From Hymenoscyphus infarciens (Eukaryota > Ascomycota > Leotiomycetes > Helotiales > Helotiaceae), in the NCBI GenBank assembly GCA_001414345.1, contig LLCB01000003.1, forward strand, positions 310,001 through 374,000: 64,000 nt of DNA, given 5' to 3'. The notes under the pieces were generated by a model, which saw nothing but the letters and a program-made list of their open reading frames with translations, was not told the origin of the DNA and searched no databases. Made by a program: the position numbers and the translations under genes. This document shows, piece after piece, positions 36,498 to 49,339 of the stretch (position 1 is its first letter; the number at the start of each line of letters is the position of its first letter).

Positions 36498-39012
36498 TCA
36501 GACCTTTCGGTCATCCGATTCCTCGCGCTCCAAACCGAGACCTTGCAGCCCAGTTATCAACTCGGCTTCGATATCCTGTTGGCTAACCCGTCGTGCATTA
36601 CGATCTGGGTTTTTGCCTTTTACATCACCCTCTTCGCTGGTCGATTTCTTCTCATCCTCGTCTTTGTCATTGGGATGTTGATCTTCGATTCCTTGGACTT
36701 GCAAAAGACCCGTATTGGGCTCCTCGGCGATTACAATATCCGCCTCAGCCTCCCCTTCTCCCCCCTCATACTTCGCATTGTCGTCAAACGCAGTGTTGAA
36801 GGGATTCTCGGTCTCTTCCCCTTCGCCAGAAAAGGTCGACATCATACTTTCCTCAAGACCATTATAGCCTTCTCCGTCATCCAGGGATTCCCGGGACATG
36901 TAGCTTTCGCCCAACTCCTCATTTTCCTCCTCATCCTCACTTCTGTTATCGTCTTCCTCTTCATCGCCCTCGTCGTCACCCTCATCGTCGCCGTCGTCCT
37001 CCCCATCAGACTCTCCGCTCTCCGAGGCACTGAAATCGTCAATTTCGAGGACTGGTTCACGCCAATAGGTGAAATCGGTATATTCTTCACCACCACTCTT
37101 CACGAGCGTGTTGACTGGTGGAAAGTAATGATCCACAATTTCTCGCATATTGACATAACTGTATCGAAGTTTGTTGAGTTTCAGGACGTCTAGAGAAACC
37201 TCTGCGTTGCTGTTGATTGTGAAAATTCGGTTACTTGGTATACTCACCGATCGATACGAAAGGGCGTCGGTAAGTCTGTTGCCAAAGCCAGCACAGAAAG
37301 GCGTTAGTCCGGGACCAAAGAGGTTTTTGATGTCTCTCAAACAAGCCATTTTGAAGACTTCAGGCTTCCGGAGGTATACTTCTCTTCGTAAAGCTGCAAT
37401 TGTACGATCAGGACTCATGATTGTTGGCCCTTTTGGAAGGCGGTAGCCCTCTTGGACGACTCCAGCCAGATAGGCTCGGGTCATGTCAGCTAAACCAATA
37501 GACCTAGAAGTCAAATACATGATATTGTACCCGTTGCCCACAATCTCCGTATAGAGCTTCGCAACGCCAATATGGGTCCAGTCTCGCCCAATCATGGTCA
37601 GAATATGACCCAAAGCATCAGATTTGGTGATTGTTCCGTCAATGTCCGAAATAACAATTGGTACATCGTATCGCCAGAGATACATGTTTGCTTGACATGT
37701 GACTCTGTTGACAGTAAAGCTCATAGGATTTGGACCAGATTTTAATCCGAGCGCCTTTAATTGATCGCTTGTCAGTCGGAGCGTTTTGGCATAATTTCGA
37801 TTCGGATCGCCAGCTCCTTCTGGTGGTGTCTGTGGGGGTGTTAAGCCCATATCTGACTCCGCACGTCGATGGGTAGGTACCATAGGGGTCTTTGGGGTGC
37901 CCTCACTTTCCGCATCGCTGTGATAACCGGGATCAGATACCGCATCATTGACATTTGTAATGCCGGCCAAAGCTGCCCTCTGAGCTGCCGCGTCTTTAGC
38001 TTCTTCACTGCTATATATCCAAAGATTTCCATGCTCATCAGCACCGATCAATGCCCCAATGTCGTAATTTCCGTCCAATTCCTCGGAGAGTATTTTTCTT
38101 GCGATAACCTCGGCCCTGAAAGCATCGTCGTCACTACTTTTGTACCCCGTCATGTCAAGCATCAAATCGCCAGTATCCGTAACAGTATTGCATATATTGG
38201 AAGCTTGAAGCCTGTTTGACAATGCTACAGCACGTTCGATCGCTTCTTTCGTGGGTAATGGGGGAGGGCTCTGAGATCTTTCGGTATGGGAATCGGAACG
38301 GCCATCGTTTGGAATGGTTGGTGTGAGGGATCGGGTTTGACGATCCCGTTCTGTGCCATCATTGTTGTAGGTTCGTGTGGAAGTTGGGAGAAGTTCGTCC
38401 GTGTTACTCCTTTGAACTGTCCCAGACCACTCTCCTGATTGAGGCCGTAAATTCGAAAAATCTGGCGAGGTACTCAGAGGTGTTATGGCACCTTGGCCAT
38501 TTGTTAGTCTTGCCAGAACTAGAATATCAATGAGGGAACGTACTTAGATTGCTCTGACGCCGGGCCCCAGCCCCGGATAATATGCTGACTCCCGGCCTTG
38601 ATACTCTCGCCTTTCCGTTCACGATATCTAGATCCAAAAAGTCTGGCTCGGATAGATTGGAAAGATGGGAGGCTGCGGGATTCAGTGGTGGACTTGAAGT
38701 TGGTGATACCAAAGGAGATGTTTGCATTGCTTCCGGGATATTGTCACTGGTTTCGAAGACGAAGAAAGCCTCTCCGCCGTCCCCCAGCTTCATGGCATAG
38801 TCCTGCTTCACCCCGTTGACTTTGAACTCGATCTTCTTCTCGGATGGACGCAGCAGAGAGAATTTCCCAAAGCGGACGTGAAAGGGCGAGCATGCCAGGG
38901 AACCATCCTCCCCCTCGACGACAATCACATCAATAGCACCACTCAGGGTCGCTGGATTGAGGGAATTCCATGTTTTCGAGACGGAACCGCTAATGCTTCG
39001 CACGTACTGCAT
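36498..39012 (-). CDS. Lipin: Mg2+-dependent phosphatidate phosphatase (Pah1/Smp2/Ned1)
   Basis: Minus-strand exons 39012-38544 and 38491-36498 (52-bp intron with ACTAAC branch site) give 820 aa. The N-terminal lipin domain is complete: MQYVRSISGSVSKTWNSLNPATLSGAIDVIVV...PFHVRFGKFSLLRPSEKKIEF. The LNS2 catalytic domain carries the HAD motif DIDGTITKSD (Asp439, Asp441) followed by HILTMIGRDWTHIGVAKLY and NGYNIMYLTSRSIGLADMTR. The C-terminal third is highly acidic (runs of Glu/Asp around residues 640-690). It dephosphorylates phosphatidate to diacylglycerol at the ER/nuclear envelope, controlling triacylglycerol and phospholipid synthesis and nuclear membrane growth. The Ser/Pro-rich middle offers many possible phosphorylation sites. 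All catalytic features look intact. Confidence 0.93.
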
Positions 39013-40978
39013 GTTGGTGTGATTGTCCCAAGCGGGTTGGGTGGAATGTAGGTATTACGGGTGATTATGTAGTGGGGTGAAAAGTGGTGGGAGGTAACGA
39101 GCGAGAGGAGAGTACAAAGGCGTATCGGTTTCGAACGGTGACAGAAGAGCTGACTCTAAGTATGCGCAATCTAACTCGGTGACTGGGTTCTCTCTAGGTC
39201 GGTCGTAGGAAAGTTGAAGGTATTTAGTATTTTTGCTTTGCGACGGAGGACGAGTCAGTTCTGCGAACTGCTTGGGCTTGGGAGCAGCGAGAGCGACAAA
39301 GGTCCAGTATGGTGGTTGGAAGAATGGATCAAACGAGAGACTTGAAGATGCAGAAGGAAGCGGATGAGGAAGGGAAGAAGAAGGATTAGCTGTACGAGTG
39401 TGATGTGATATGCGTGAATGTGGCTCGGGGTCAGACTTGAATGGGAATGTTGTACAGTAATGTTTCTAGCAGTAGCTCTGCTCTGCTTCAGAAATGGGTG
39501 TCGGACTGACGTCGCTTGAATACGGCGCATCGCCCCCCCCGTAAATGGTCAACCACCCATGGTCACCCGCCACTATTTTTCTGCTGAGAGTGAAGAGCCG
39601 GCCGCAAAACAGCCGATGCTGCAGGTCATTCTTACTAGTTACTCCCCCTCCCCATTCTTCTGATAGCTACACAAGTACGTACCTACACTACACGATGCAG
39701 AAAACATCGACCTCATTCGACTAGACCAGTACGCTTGCTTACTCTGTATCGCAGTCGCAGAATCTACAATTCTAGCTCGGCCACTTCGGCATCGTATTAC
39801 CCCTTAGCATGTGAAGAGGGATAGAGGGGTGCTTTGCAGGTGGTGCAGGCATCCTTACAAATTGAAGAGGGGCCGAGGTGAGTGATTGAAGAATTTTGCA
39901 GTCTGGGAAGGGCCGTGGCGAGGTGCAAACATAAACTCTCATGTGAAGGGTCTCGGAGGACTGCTCAAAGAGCTCAAGTATAGATTGATGTTCATCTGTT
40001 TTCGAAGTGGTAGAGCCTTGAGAGAAGCTCAAGATGCAGAGACGCTTATGCAAGGATCAGTTTCTACTATTTATATGTTTTCTTCTTCCGTTCATATCAG
40101 TTTCTTTTCCTTCCACGACTGGTAGTCCAGTTGTGGTATGAACTCGTCTTCGGTTCGAGAGATAAAACCATCTCTCCTTTTTTCGAGGAGGCAGTTAGTT
40201 ACCTTGAAGTATAACCATTTTCAGAGTCTTATCTTTTCCAGCCAAATTTATTTCACGAGACATCGACGTCAATAGATATGTGGAGAGCATAAATATGAGG
40301 AGATCTTGGATTTAAGATATATAGCTCGGTGCAAGGACGAAGTAGGGGTTATCAATGAGTTGGGTTATCTTTGGTTGAGCGGGTTATAGTACTTAGATCT
40401 CAAAGACCTACCGACACTTGTCACTCATTGGACTATTATAGGTATGCGGTTTGAAGCTGCGTAGCTTGCGAGGTATTGGCAAAACAGGATCAGTCTGGCA
40501 AGTTATAGGCATTACTCGTACTCTGCTCAGTAACCTATATTCCATAATTTCATAACTATTAATATTTCACTACAATATATATTGAAAGAGTCCAGGTTGC
40601 CTACTTATGTGCATGAAATAGTTTGCAGTATTAAATGTTTGCCTACCTAGGCTCTTTGTAGCTGCCTAAGCAGATTACGTACCTTACCTATACCTTGTCC
40701 GAGCTTGTTGACCAGATGGGGAGGGGGTATGCATACAGTAGTTGGGGAAAGAGCGAAGGACAAGGTGTTGTCCAGCAATGTCATCTCAACAATATCCGAA
40801 CCAAACCAAACCCAACCCAATCCAACCCAACCCAACTTTTAATTTTCCAACAGTTCTAAGCAACATGATATTCATGGCAAATTAAAAGCCTTTCTCAACT
40901 CCAAAGCTCCCGTCAGAGTAACTAAGCCGAGTCTGCATGAATGCCTGAGATGGCGCCTCGCCCGCTTGGCGGAAAACG
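39013..40978. other. Divergent intergenic region with CCAAC microsatellite
   Basis: 2.0 kb holding the lipin promoter and the promoter of the fibronectin-III gene. A CCAAC/CCAAT-type repeat is at about 40796-40840. Other open frames are not convincing. Confidence 0.45.
40796..40840. repeat. CCAAC-type microsatellite
   Basis: Consecutive CCAAA/CCAAC/CCAAT 5-base units about 140 bp before the next start codon. Some units read CCAAT, so it could also matter for CCAAT-binding factors; that is speculation. Confidence 0.75.
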
Positions 40979-43900
40979 ATGCTGCTCCACAACATGAACA
41001 AGAATACAACAACAGCGAGCCACGCGAGCGTCCTGGCCGCTCTCAACACTGAACCACCAACTCCCCCTCCTCTACCACCCGCACGCCCGCCCTTCCTCAC
41101 CCTCCGCGAAGCCCTCACCGAGATCTCTCTCGTCATTGTCGCCATTGTGGCCGCATACACCACCTGCTCCTATTTCGACCAATTTGACGTTCTTCGTCGC
41201 GAAAAGAAATTGTACTCGACTTTGTGGATGAACGCTCAAACCTTCTGGCGCGAAAACTGGCTGTGGACAGTTGACCATGTTACAGAGGGGAATATGTTTA
41301 TTTTACAGTCCGTAGTGACTTGCGGCGCCCTCTTCTGGTGAGTGCCATCCATGTGCCCGCGTGCTTCCATTTGCCGACTGCGAACGATGGCTGACTTGTA
41401 TATTCAAAAGGCTCCTACATCGAGCATGGATGACACTGTGGAAACCCGTCCCAGAGTTGATCAGCATCCTCGGCGTCGAAGTTCCCGATTCTCCCGAAGT
41501 ATCACTTGCAGGTATTGCGGCGGAAAACATAACTTTACGCTGGACGCGACCCGGCGCAAACAAACCTGTGGTCAAGTACTTGATCCAGGTCAACGGCGTT
41601 AATGGTATGTGCACATAGTGGCAAGGGAATTTCCTGGCTGACGGAATGCAGTGGGAGAGTCATCGCGGTTGGAAACAGCGATTACTGTTACTGGGCTGAA
41701 GCCGGGCCATTTTTACAACGTGAGGGTGATCGCGGTAGGATCCAACAATTTTCAAGCTGGGAGTAGGGTCATACGATTACGAACATATGGCAGAGATGGT
41801 CGCCCGCAACTGGACAATGGCCGCGTGCCTTCGAATGTGTCGATGGAAGACCAGAGCAGTGACAGTGGTGAGGATTCGACCACGGTGCGAACTCATAGCG
41901 CTGGAGTGGAGGCTGCTGCTGCTACGGAAGCCTTACCGCCCACCGTGCGTGAGCCAAGTAGTAATGTGAACGCTGGGCAGAGACGAAATACTGTGGGCAG
42001 GAAGCATTCGCCCTCAAATGCTGCAACGGACCAAGCTGCCTTGGCGGCCATTGCCTCGAATCAACCCGAGGAATCCATGCAGCAACTTACTGAAAAATTC
42101 GAAGCCATCCGAAGGGACACAGAAGAGGTCATGGGCCAAGTCGCGCGGGATTCAGAGGAATATAAACTCCAGATACTCGACCTAATGAAGGAGAAGGACG
42201 AGAAACGAAAAGCCTTGAAAGAAAAGGAGGAGGCAAGTGAGAAGCTCAAGAAGGAGGTGAATTACTCGGAGCGTTCCAACCGTCAAGCTCAGAACCGAAA
42301 GCAACAGAAAGAGAAGGTTTTGAAGGAGAAGCAAAATGAGAGAGCCAAAATGCAGGCTGATGTGACGCGATGGAGGAAGGAGATTGACGAGATGAAAGTG
42401 GAAAGAGAGAAGTGGCAGAGAGAAAAGGAAGAGCTTCTGAAAACCAAGGAGCAGAGGGCCAAGGAGCTCCGAGAAACCATCAGGAAAAGACAAAACTCAG
42501 TGGACGGTCTCGACCAAGTGATCAGGCTCAAGGGTCTGCAGATCAAGGAGCTCGAAGCCGCACGCAAAGCCCTCCCTGGAGGGGAGGATGACGACGAATC
42601 AAGAGCAATTGACGCTGCGGAAAAACAGCGCGACTTGGAATGGGAACTGAGAGAGAAAGATTTAGTGCGACAACTCAACTTGCAACAAGTACAATTGCGG
42701 CAGCTTGAAGTTCAATATCACAGTGCTCAGACCACATATAATGCATTAGGCGCCAGGTTGGCAAACAACCCGCTGGCAAATAATCCCCTGATGTATCATG
42801 GCAATTCCTCTGGCGTGGATTTCGACCCAGCAAGTCAAGGTAAAGCAAAGTCTCGTCGCAATCGCAATCGCAAAAGTCGCAACGGGACTGTCTCTTCGCC
42901 TGTACCTGGCTTCGCAACAATGGATGTTCAGTTTCCAGGCTCAAACGCTTACAATATCAACAACACAACATCTCCGTCTTTCGCCCCTGGGCCTTACTTT
43001 GATCTTAACCACGATACAGCTATGGTACCCCTTTCGGAACAAACGATTGGAATGAGTGAAGCAGAGGTCCGCGCGATGACTGCCGGAGCACCTCTGAGTC
43101 CTACCGCGACTTCACTACTGCCATCCAATATATTCTCAGACGACGAACCTCCGAGCCAGGAAGGCGATAATTCCCCTCGATCCTTTGGCGGTATTCTTCG
43201 CGGCAGTAGCCAATCCACTTTTGACAATGATCCCCAATCACCAACCTCGAGCCGCTCTGCAAGCGGATTGTCAAGTCCTCGGACGTCATCACATAACCTT
43301 GCCATGTACGGTGTCGCCAGTCACGATCATGCCATGGATAACGAAAGACGATCACTCAACTCGCCTGGGAATGAATTTGGAGCGATTGGATCTCCAAGCC
43401 CTTCTGACCCTTCGTCCTCACACAACAAGTTTACCAATCTATTTGGTTTTCCCAAGTCTCGGTCAAAGACAACTCCTCATGATAGTCCAGCTCTAGGAAG
43501 TCTAAAATCCGGCCAGAGCCAATCCTTCCCCCGTTCTACGGACGAGCCGGAAGTCATTGCAAACAGACAAAGACGTGTTAGTTTTACCTCTGGCTGGAAC
43601 GTTATGCCAAACCTCTTCAATCGAAGCTCGGTGAGCGATGCTACAGAAGGCAATGCGCCCGCACCAGCTCGCAACCCCACAGCAAGGCGACGTCGTCTCA
43701 ATATGTTTGGTTCCAGTATCGATGATCCCACAACCTTTTCGGAACGTGATCCTAGCAGTCCACGCCCTGTCTCTATCGCATCCTCAGATCTCCCTCGGCC
43801 CTCCACAGACAGTGCGCCATTTGGTTGGCCCGCTGCGGAAGGTAACGTCATCAACAGAAATAGCCCTTTGGCTACCAATTGGTCTGTCAATGTTACTCAA

Positions 43901-44752
43901 CCATGGTCAAGGACCCCTTCCAGGAGGCCAAGCCTTCAGCACGGCAACTCGAACCCTTTAACATCAGGCATTGCCAGCGACGACGACGAGTTCTTGCCAT
44001 CAGATAGTATTCCGGGTCAAGCTAGTCCACCCCCAGTTGGTGTAATTGGAACTAGGCCCCCCTCTGGTCATAAACCTGTTACTCCTCGGCTCAACCCCGC
44101 AGCACCAACCTTTAGGGCAATGTTCAGTCGCTCTGACAAGAGCGAGCAGGACAACACTGAAGGGAGGGAGGAAGCCAGTGAAAGTCGCGGATCCACAGCG
44201 GATAGTTCGCACCATGCATTCTCTTCGTCCCCGTCGGAATCGAGGAAATCTCGTGATGCGCGTTCTATCCGCACCCAGAACAGCGTTGCCGAGTCCTCCG
44301 AGAGTCTAGATATCATTACGAGCAATACACCATCCGACGTGATCTCTAGTAGTACCAAGGACAAGGACAATTCGTTCACCAGGCGGCTTCTCCGAAAAGG
44401 CAGCTCAAGCAAATTTAGTCTCTCTTCCATTCGGGGCAAAGATTCTAGCCTCTTCAGCAGCAAGAAAGGAACCAGCAGTACTGCGGATTCGGACCGAGCT
44501 GAGCGAGATGGAAGCCTTGATCTTGGGGATGATACCAACTTTGGCAAAAGTCTTGAGAGTGCCACTAGCAGTCCCATGCTAGGAAGCATGACCTCGGGCG
44601 AATGGTCTCGCAAAGATCCGAATCCTGGAACACCAAAGGAAGGCAGAATGAGCGTTAATTGGTCGAGGGCATTTGGGATTAAGAAAGGCAAGGGTCGTGA
44701 GAGTTCGGATGTTGATCGTGCTGAGGCGGATACAGCTGGCACGGAAGACTGA
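40979..44752 (+). CDS. Membrane-anchored fibronectin type III / coiled-coil protein
   Basis: Exons 40979-41337, 41411-41604 and 41652-44752 give 1217 aa. After a Pro-rich start come two hydrophobic segments (EISLVIVAIVAAYTTCSYF near residue 50 and FILQSVVTCGALFWLLHRAW near 110). A fibronectin type III domain follows (about 135-235: SLAGIAAENITLRWTRPGAN, KYLIQVNGVN, ITVTGLKPGHFYNVRVIAVG). Residues about 280-500 are a long Lys/Glu-rich coiled coil. The remaining 700 residues are Ser/Pro-rich and disordered, with many SP sites and GRRxS-like patches. It is widespread as an uncharacterised FN3 protein in filamentous ascomycetes, probably an ER- or plasma-membrane-linked scaffold. Function is unknown. 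In-frame ATG 40994 is an alternative start. Confidence 0.83.
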
Positions 44753-47166
44753 AGGGAATGCGATTGTGATGTGAGTTGTTTGCGAGATCGCGGCTGCCGG
44801 AATCTTGTTGTCCTCAAGTAGCCCTCTACCTAGCTAAAAATCGAAAGCTTTTTATTCTTCTCTATATATATTTTCTTGCCTTTTATATCCCCCGACTGTA
44901 ACTTTGGTTTGGTTTGCTACTTGTTCCGTTGCATCGTTAAATCGCTTTCCGTTTATTTTCAATGGCGGCGCTTAATTGACTGGAGAGGGGTATGGTATGC
45001 TAAGCGGTACGAATACAGGGCAGTGCGCTGTAATGTGCTAGAAACTACCCTGGAGGCTTTTGATTCGACCACCCTGTAAACCGGCGTCGTGCCCTAAAAC
45101 TTGTGAAGGAGAGAATCTGGGAGCTACCTATTTAACAAGGAGGTCCACTGAAACACAGCGCCAGATTACGGCTTCACGACACCATTGCAGGGCATTATAG
45201 CGTCTTACAACTCTTCTTTTTGAAACGTCGCGACTTTTTTTATTTATTTTTGGCCCCCAGATTTGATGGTTGGTTTAATCGGTATTTGGCAGCTTACTGG
45301 GTACTTTTATTTTGGGGGGGGGGGAACCAAAACTGAGAGTTGTTGATAAGCTGCCCTTTGGTTGGCTTACTCGATCTTTGATGGCTTATTTGTAACTCTT
45401 ACTTTTGGCCCCCTAAATAATTGTGGCGGATTACTTGTTGTTTTGATGGCTTACCCGGTAGTTGGTACCTTACTACCCGATAGTTGGTAGCTTACTCGCA
45501 AGTCTCACGTTGGCTCCCAAACTTGAGGGTTGGTTTACTCGGTGTTTGATAGCTTACTAGCCCGTTCGATTTCTTTGGCAGAGGCTGGAGAATTGGGAGA
45601 AGGAAACGATTTGTTGGGGTAGGTAAGGTTTACAGAGGTAGGTACCTAAGGAGGGGCCATCACGTGACTTGACGCCATTGTGGTTTTGAAACAGGCTCAG
45701 AAGAGTTGTAGGAGGTGTGCGTCTGAGAATTTTTCTTTGAGATTTTATAGTTCTAAATCCTAACCTCGGACGTCTAGGAGATTCAAGCTCTGTTAGATAA
45801 TAGCTTTGTAAAGAGGCTTGAGTAGCTGAACTGGGTTAATAAAGTAACGTAGAAGGCTTCAGAGCATTACTTATCCTGGTGCTTCTGATTCTTCTATTTA
45901 TTTTTGCAGTTTTAAAAGTTTAGAACCTTATCTTTCACTAGAGATGGATATATTGAGATCCACACCTCTCGGGGAAGCTGACAGTAGATACTTCACTGAA
46001 CATATCAGGAAAATGAGGACTATTGAATAAAATGACTAGGATTCAATGCTTGCAATCCCTTCTAGATATATAAATAAGCAACTCCCACGATATATGGCGA
46101 CCAAGAACCTTCCGCCAGCAGCGAAGCCTCGAGCTCAGCTGTGAGTATTCTCAAGACTCCACTCAACTTCTCAAGCGTCAGCTCGGATGAGGGCATGCGA
46201 CTCGGTGATACATGGCATCCATGAACACATGGGAAAACAAAGAGAAACAGTGTGAAGACGAGAAGCAAGAGAGGATAAGAGAAGTTGCTACAATAATATA
46301 GTTTCCGACCGTGAGAACCTTCGCGAATACTCTACGTTCGTCCGGACTTGACACCTTGCATGTTGAAACTAAGTGAGGAGTAGATCACCCTCCGCCGTGT
46401 AAGAATTTGGTGTGGCGAATTTTGTTGAGGAGGGGGTGCTAGGGAATGGAGTTTGAGGTGGCGGTTCGACTTATTTGAGCAAGGTGCTTATTGTTGCCGG
46501 TTATTGATTCTCTCTCTGGACTTACTTTTATAGAGAGCTTGTCGGGTAACTTACTATGGAAGAGCAAGCTGTCAGTAATCCAGAGAGAGTTTGGTAATTC
46601 GTCTTTCGGTAGATGGTGTTGAAGCTGAAGTGGTTTGGTGGATGTTTATTTCAGTCTCGCTTTTGACTTCTACGTAGATTTGAGTGGACTGTGGTAAAAC
46701 AGAGCTCGTTCTTAGTAGATTATCTACTAGAGTGATGCGTAACAACATATGTGCGTGAGTCCAAAAGGGGTATGCCTCTGGGTTAGTGTAGCTGCGCCTA
46801 AACGGTGGTTAGTTTGAAAGCTTTTCTTACAAGGAAAGCTCGTAAGCTATAAATAAATGTCTTGGGGTTCTTGACAGTGTTAAGCAAAAAGAAGGTTTTC
46901 GAGGTTGAAGAGACAATGAGAACTGGAAGACGCCTCGCATTCTTTGGCAGGAGTTGGTACCTCCTTATTGAGAATACTGTTGTACCGGGCACAGGACTTG
47001 AGCGGAAACCACATTTTAAGAACCAAGAACTGGGCACATCGCTCCTAGCTAATTGAGGCAATCAGAAAAAAGGTCGACACTAGGAGCCCAGGGAATAGGC
47101 CGTTTACTTCATCAAAATTCTAATAATCTACGAGTAGGTAAAGAAATTCTTCCAAAAGGTAACAAA
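44753..47166. other. Long intergenic region with dispersed repeats
   Basis: 2.4 kb without a supported gene. It includes diverged direct repeats at 45252-45560 and G/T-rich low complexity near 45310. Some of it (45.7-46.8 kb) could be eroded transposon, but no ends were found. Confidence 0.4.
45252..45560. repeat. Diverged direct repeats with GGCTTACTCG-like core
   Basis: A roughly 49-base block (GGCCCCCAGATTTGATGGTT onward, 45252-45300) recurs at 45512-45560, 260 bp on. Between them the words GGTAGCTTACTCG and GATGGCTTACCCGG repeat. Similar words on the other strand occur near 12600-12700. Confidence 0.6.
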
Positions 47167-48600
47167 TCAACACCCCCAAATGCTCCACCAACACCTCACC
47201 TCCGTACCATTATTCGCCCAGTCATCATGGCATATTTCCGTTCCTTCATGAAGCAACTTGAGTTCATTCTCCATCATGATATCCTTGAACTCTGAGGCCA
47301 TCTTAGTTGTGTTCGCGTCTCTTAAGGGTATTGCGACCATCACACGTGATGCTGCTTCGGGCATCAGGTGTCGTTTGATAACTTCTGCCACCATCATAGG
47401 GTGTTCATCATCGTAGATGGGGTCGGAAACAAGTATTATCTAACGAAAGGAGTCAATGATGTATGCAAATACTGGAATGTCTGTACCTACCTCAAACTCC
47501 TTTTGCGTAATCTTGGGTAGTGCTCCAACAGGATCGGTCCAGTCTAGCACGTCTGGGATTGCCAACGAACCTCTTGACTTGAGTAATGCTTCGTTTTGTA
47601 GGTTGTTGAACGTCAAGTTGTCTTGGATAATGTCGAGGTCCGTTAGAACAACATCTGCTTGCCAGACAGCTGCCGCAGCAAGACCAAGCAAACCTGTTCC
47701 AGATCCAAGCTCAAGTATTTGTGGTTTTTTTGCGGCCGTCGAAAGTTTTTCGTCGTCGAGAATGTGAGAGAAGTATTTTCGGAATTTTGAGAGTCTTTGT
47801 GCAATGGACCAAGCAGTTCCCCAAGTCTTTAGGCCAAGGTTGTCACCAGTCTGTATAAATAGTCAGCAACTACAGATTTCTTAGACTGAGTATGGGGACT
47901 CACAAGTGGGGGTTCCCTTATAACGAGGTTTAGATCTGGATGGTGCTCATTTGCTGGAATGGTCCACGTCCGTGTCAATTCTCCCTGCGCTAAGAATTGT
48001 TAGCAAGGCATAGAGCTCGCGATGTACAATAGCTTATTGTTCCAACTTTCTAGTACAATTTAGTATTACCCTAATACTGTGAACCTGATTGTTCCAAAGC
48101 ACCTGAGTTAATATTCTAAGTTGTTCCAAGCGTTTAGGATAATATCGCGAATTACCCTAAAAGGATGGAACAACGAGAGCTAGGAGGCACGTACGCCCTG
48201 ACGTATTGTCCATTGCGAGAGACTTTCATCGGGCAAAAAGCATTCAACATACCTGTTCGCCCACAACGCTCAATAATTCTCCGACTTGCCAAATCCCACA
48301 AAAACTCTTTCTGTTCATCAGCAAGAAGGCCTTTCTCGCTTGTCGAATCCTTGAACCATTCGAATCCACTCGATAAAATCGAGGTAAGATACCGAGAAGT
48401 CGCTGCTGTTTCTTCTGGCAACGTGTCACCACTCCAAAGCGAGGGTCGGATGGTGAGAGTTTCGAGGGCTTGGACTAACATCTCGAATGTAGGCTGATCT
48501 CGCAGACGTGGCAGGTCGAGGACTTGAGCAGTGAGTAAGCTATACGAACGTGTAGTGGATGTTTGTGACCAGACTCACCATTGATACCGATGGAACCCAT
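47167..48600 (-). CDS. METTL21/EFM-type SAM-dependent lysine methyltransferase
   Basis: Minus-strand exons 48600-48579, 48522-48253, 47989-47904, 47850-47491 and 47439-47167 give 336 aa. The class I methyltransferase core is clear: GLKTWGTAWSIAQRL, motif I LELGSGTGLLGLAAAAVW (from residue 172), motif II VVLTDLD, and the post-core ILVSDPIYDDEHP, the D-P-x-Y signature of the METTL21/EFM group that methylates lysines in elongation factors and chaperones. The N-terminal extension (RLRDQPTFEMLVQALETL...RRIIERCGRTAQGELTRTW) resembles fungal EFM2-type proteins. The exact substrate is not assignable. The second intron (48252-47990, 263 bp) is unusually long and holds a small repeat-bordered insert. 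The acceptor TTAG|CGCAG was chosen because it keeps the frame. Confidence 0.83.
48037..48174. repeat. Small repeat-bordered insert inside an intron
   Basis: TTGTTCCA at 48037 is mirrored by TGGAACAAC at 48166-48174. TTGTTCCAA recurs at about 48089 and 48121, and ATTACCCTAA occurs twice. This looks like a tiny MITE-like or tandem insert in the methyltransferase intron. No target duplication was proven. Confidence 0.45.
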
Positions 48601-49339
48601 GGTTGCCACGTGGAAAGGAAGTACGCAAATACCCCAAGCACCTAGCAATCTAAAGGGAAAACAAGAAGGCAAAAGGCCACAGAAAAGGAAAAACACGATT
48701 GGAAGTCGGAAATACGGTCTTGTTCGTTCCTTCCTCCAAATTTGGCCGCAAATTCTACCACAACGACGACGAACTCTAAGTTTATCTCCAAGAACAAAAG
48801 GAAATCTTTCTAATCTAAAATGTCTATGATTGTCTGGAAGCTCTACAAACTCATCTAGCGTAAACGCACACGAAATGCAAAAAGAGAAACACGTGACTTT
48901 GACTTCCAAAAAAAAGAGTTTTTCCAAGCCACTAAAAGAGGAGCCTCTACCTGATTCACCGCCGAGGGCAGACCGCCTCCAGAGCCATTTTACTTGAGAT
49001 TTTCCACTTGAATGAGATGAGAGAGGCTTTCGAGTCGCTGCACAAAGAACTAACTATAGAAGATGTCGTCGAAATATTTGGAGAAAAGTATGCAGGCATC
49101 GGTTAGTTCAACCAATCAATCACCTTGCGCTTTACTATCGCATTCCACGGCATCTCATTTCCGGGCCGATTCCGATATCACGCCAGTGGTGACAGATCTA
49201 GACAATATCTAACCCATTGCTTTTTTGGATCAACTAGTTCTCAACAGAGAGAGGAAGCAACACTTGGGGATCCGGAAGAAATGCCGAGAGACTGGACTTT
49301 CAGAAACACCTGCATCCTCCCATCGATATCGCACGAGAG
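48601..49339. other. Divergent promoter region, methyltransferase / NPR2
   Basis: Contains both 5' regions and a protein-like short open frame (49017-49106, 29 codons), possibly an upstream ORF or first exon of a tiny gene overlapping the NPR2 start. Confidence 0.45.

Noticed and set aside
40882..41163. Minus-strand frame with a hydrophobic segment, 93 codons
   Set aside because: It lies opposite the first exon of the fibronectin-III gene, whose splicing and domain continuity are well supported.
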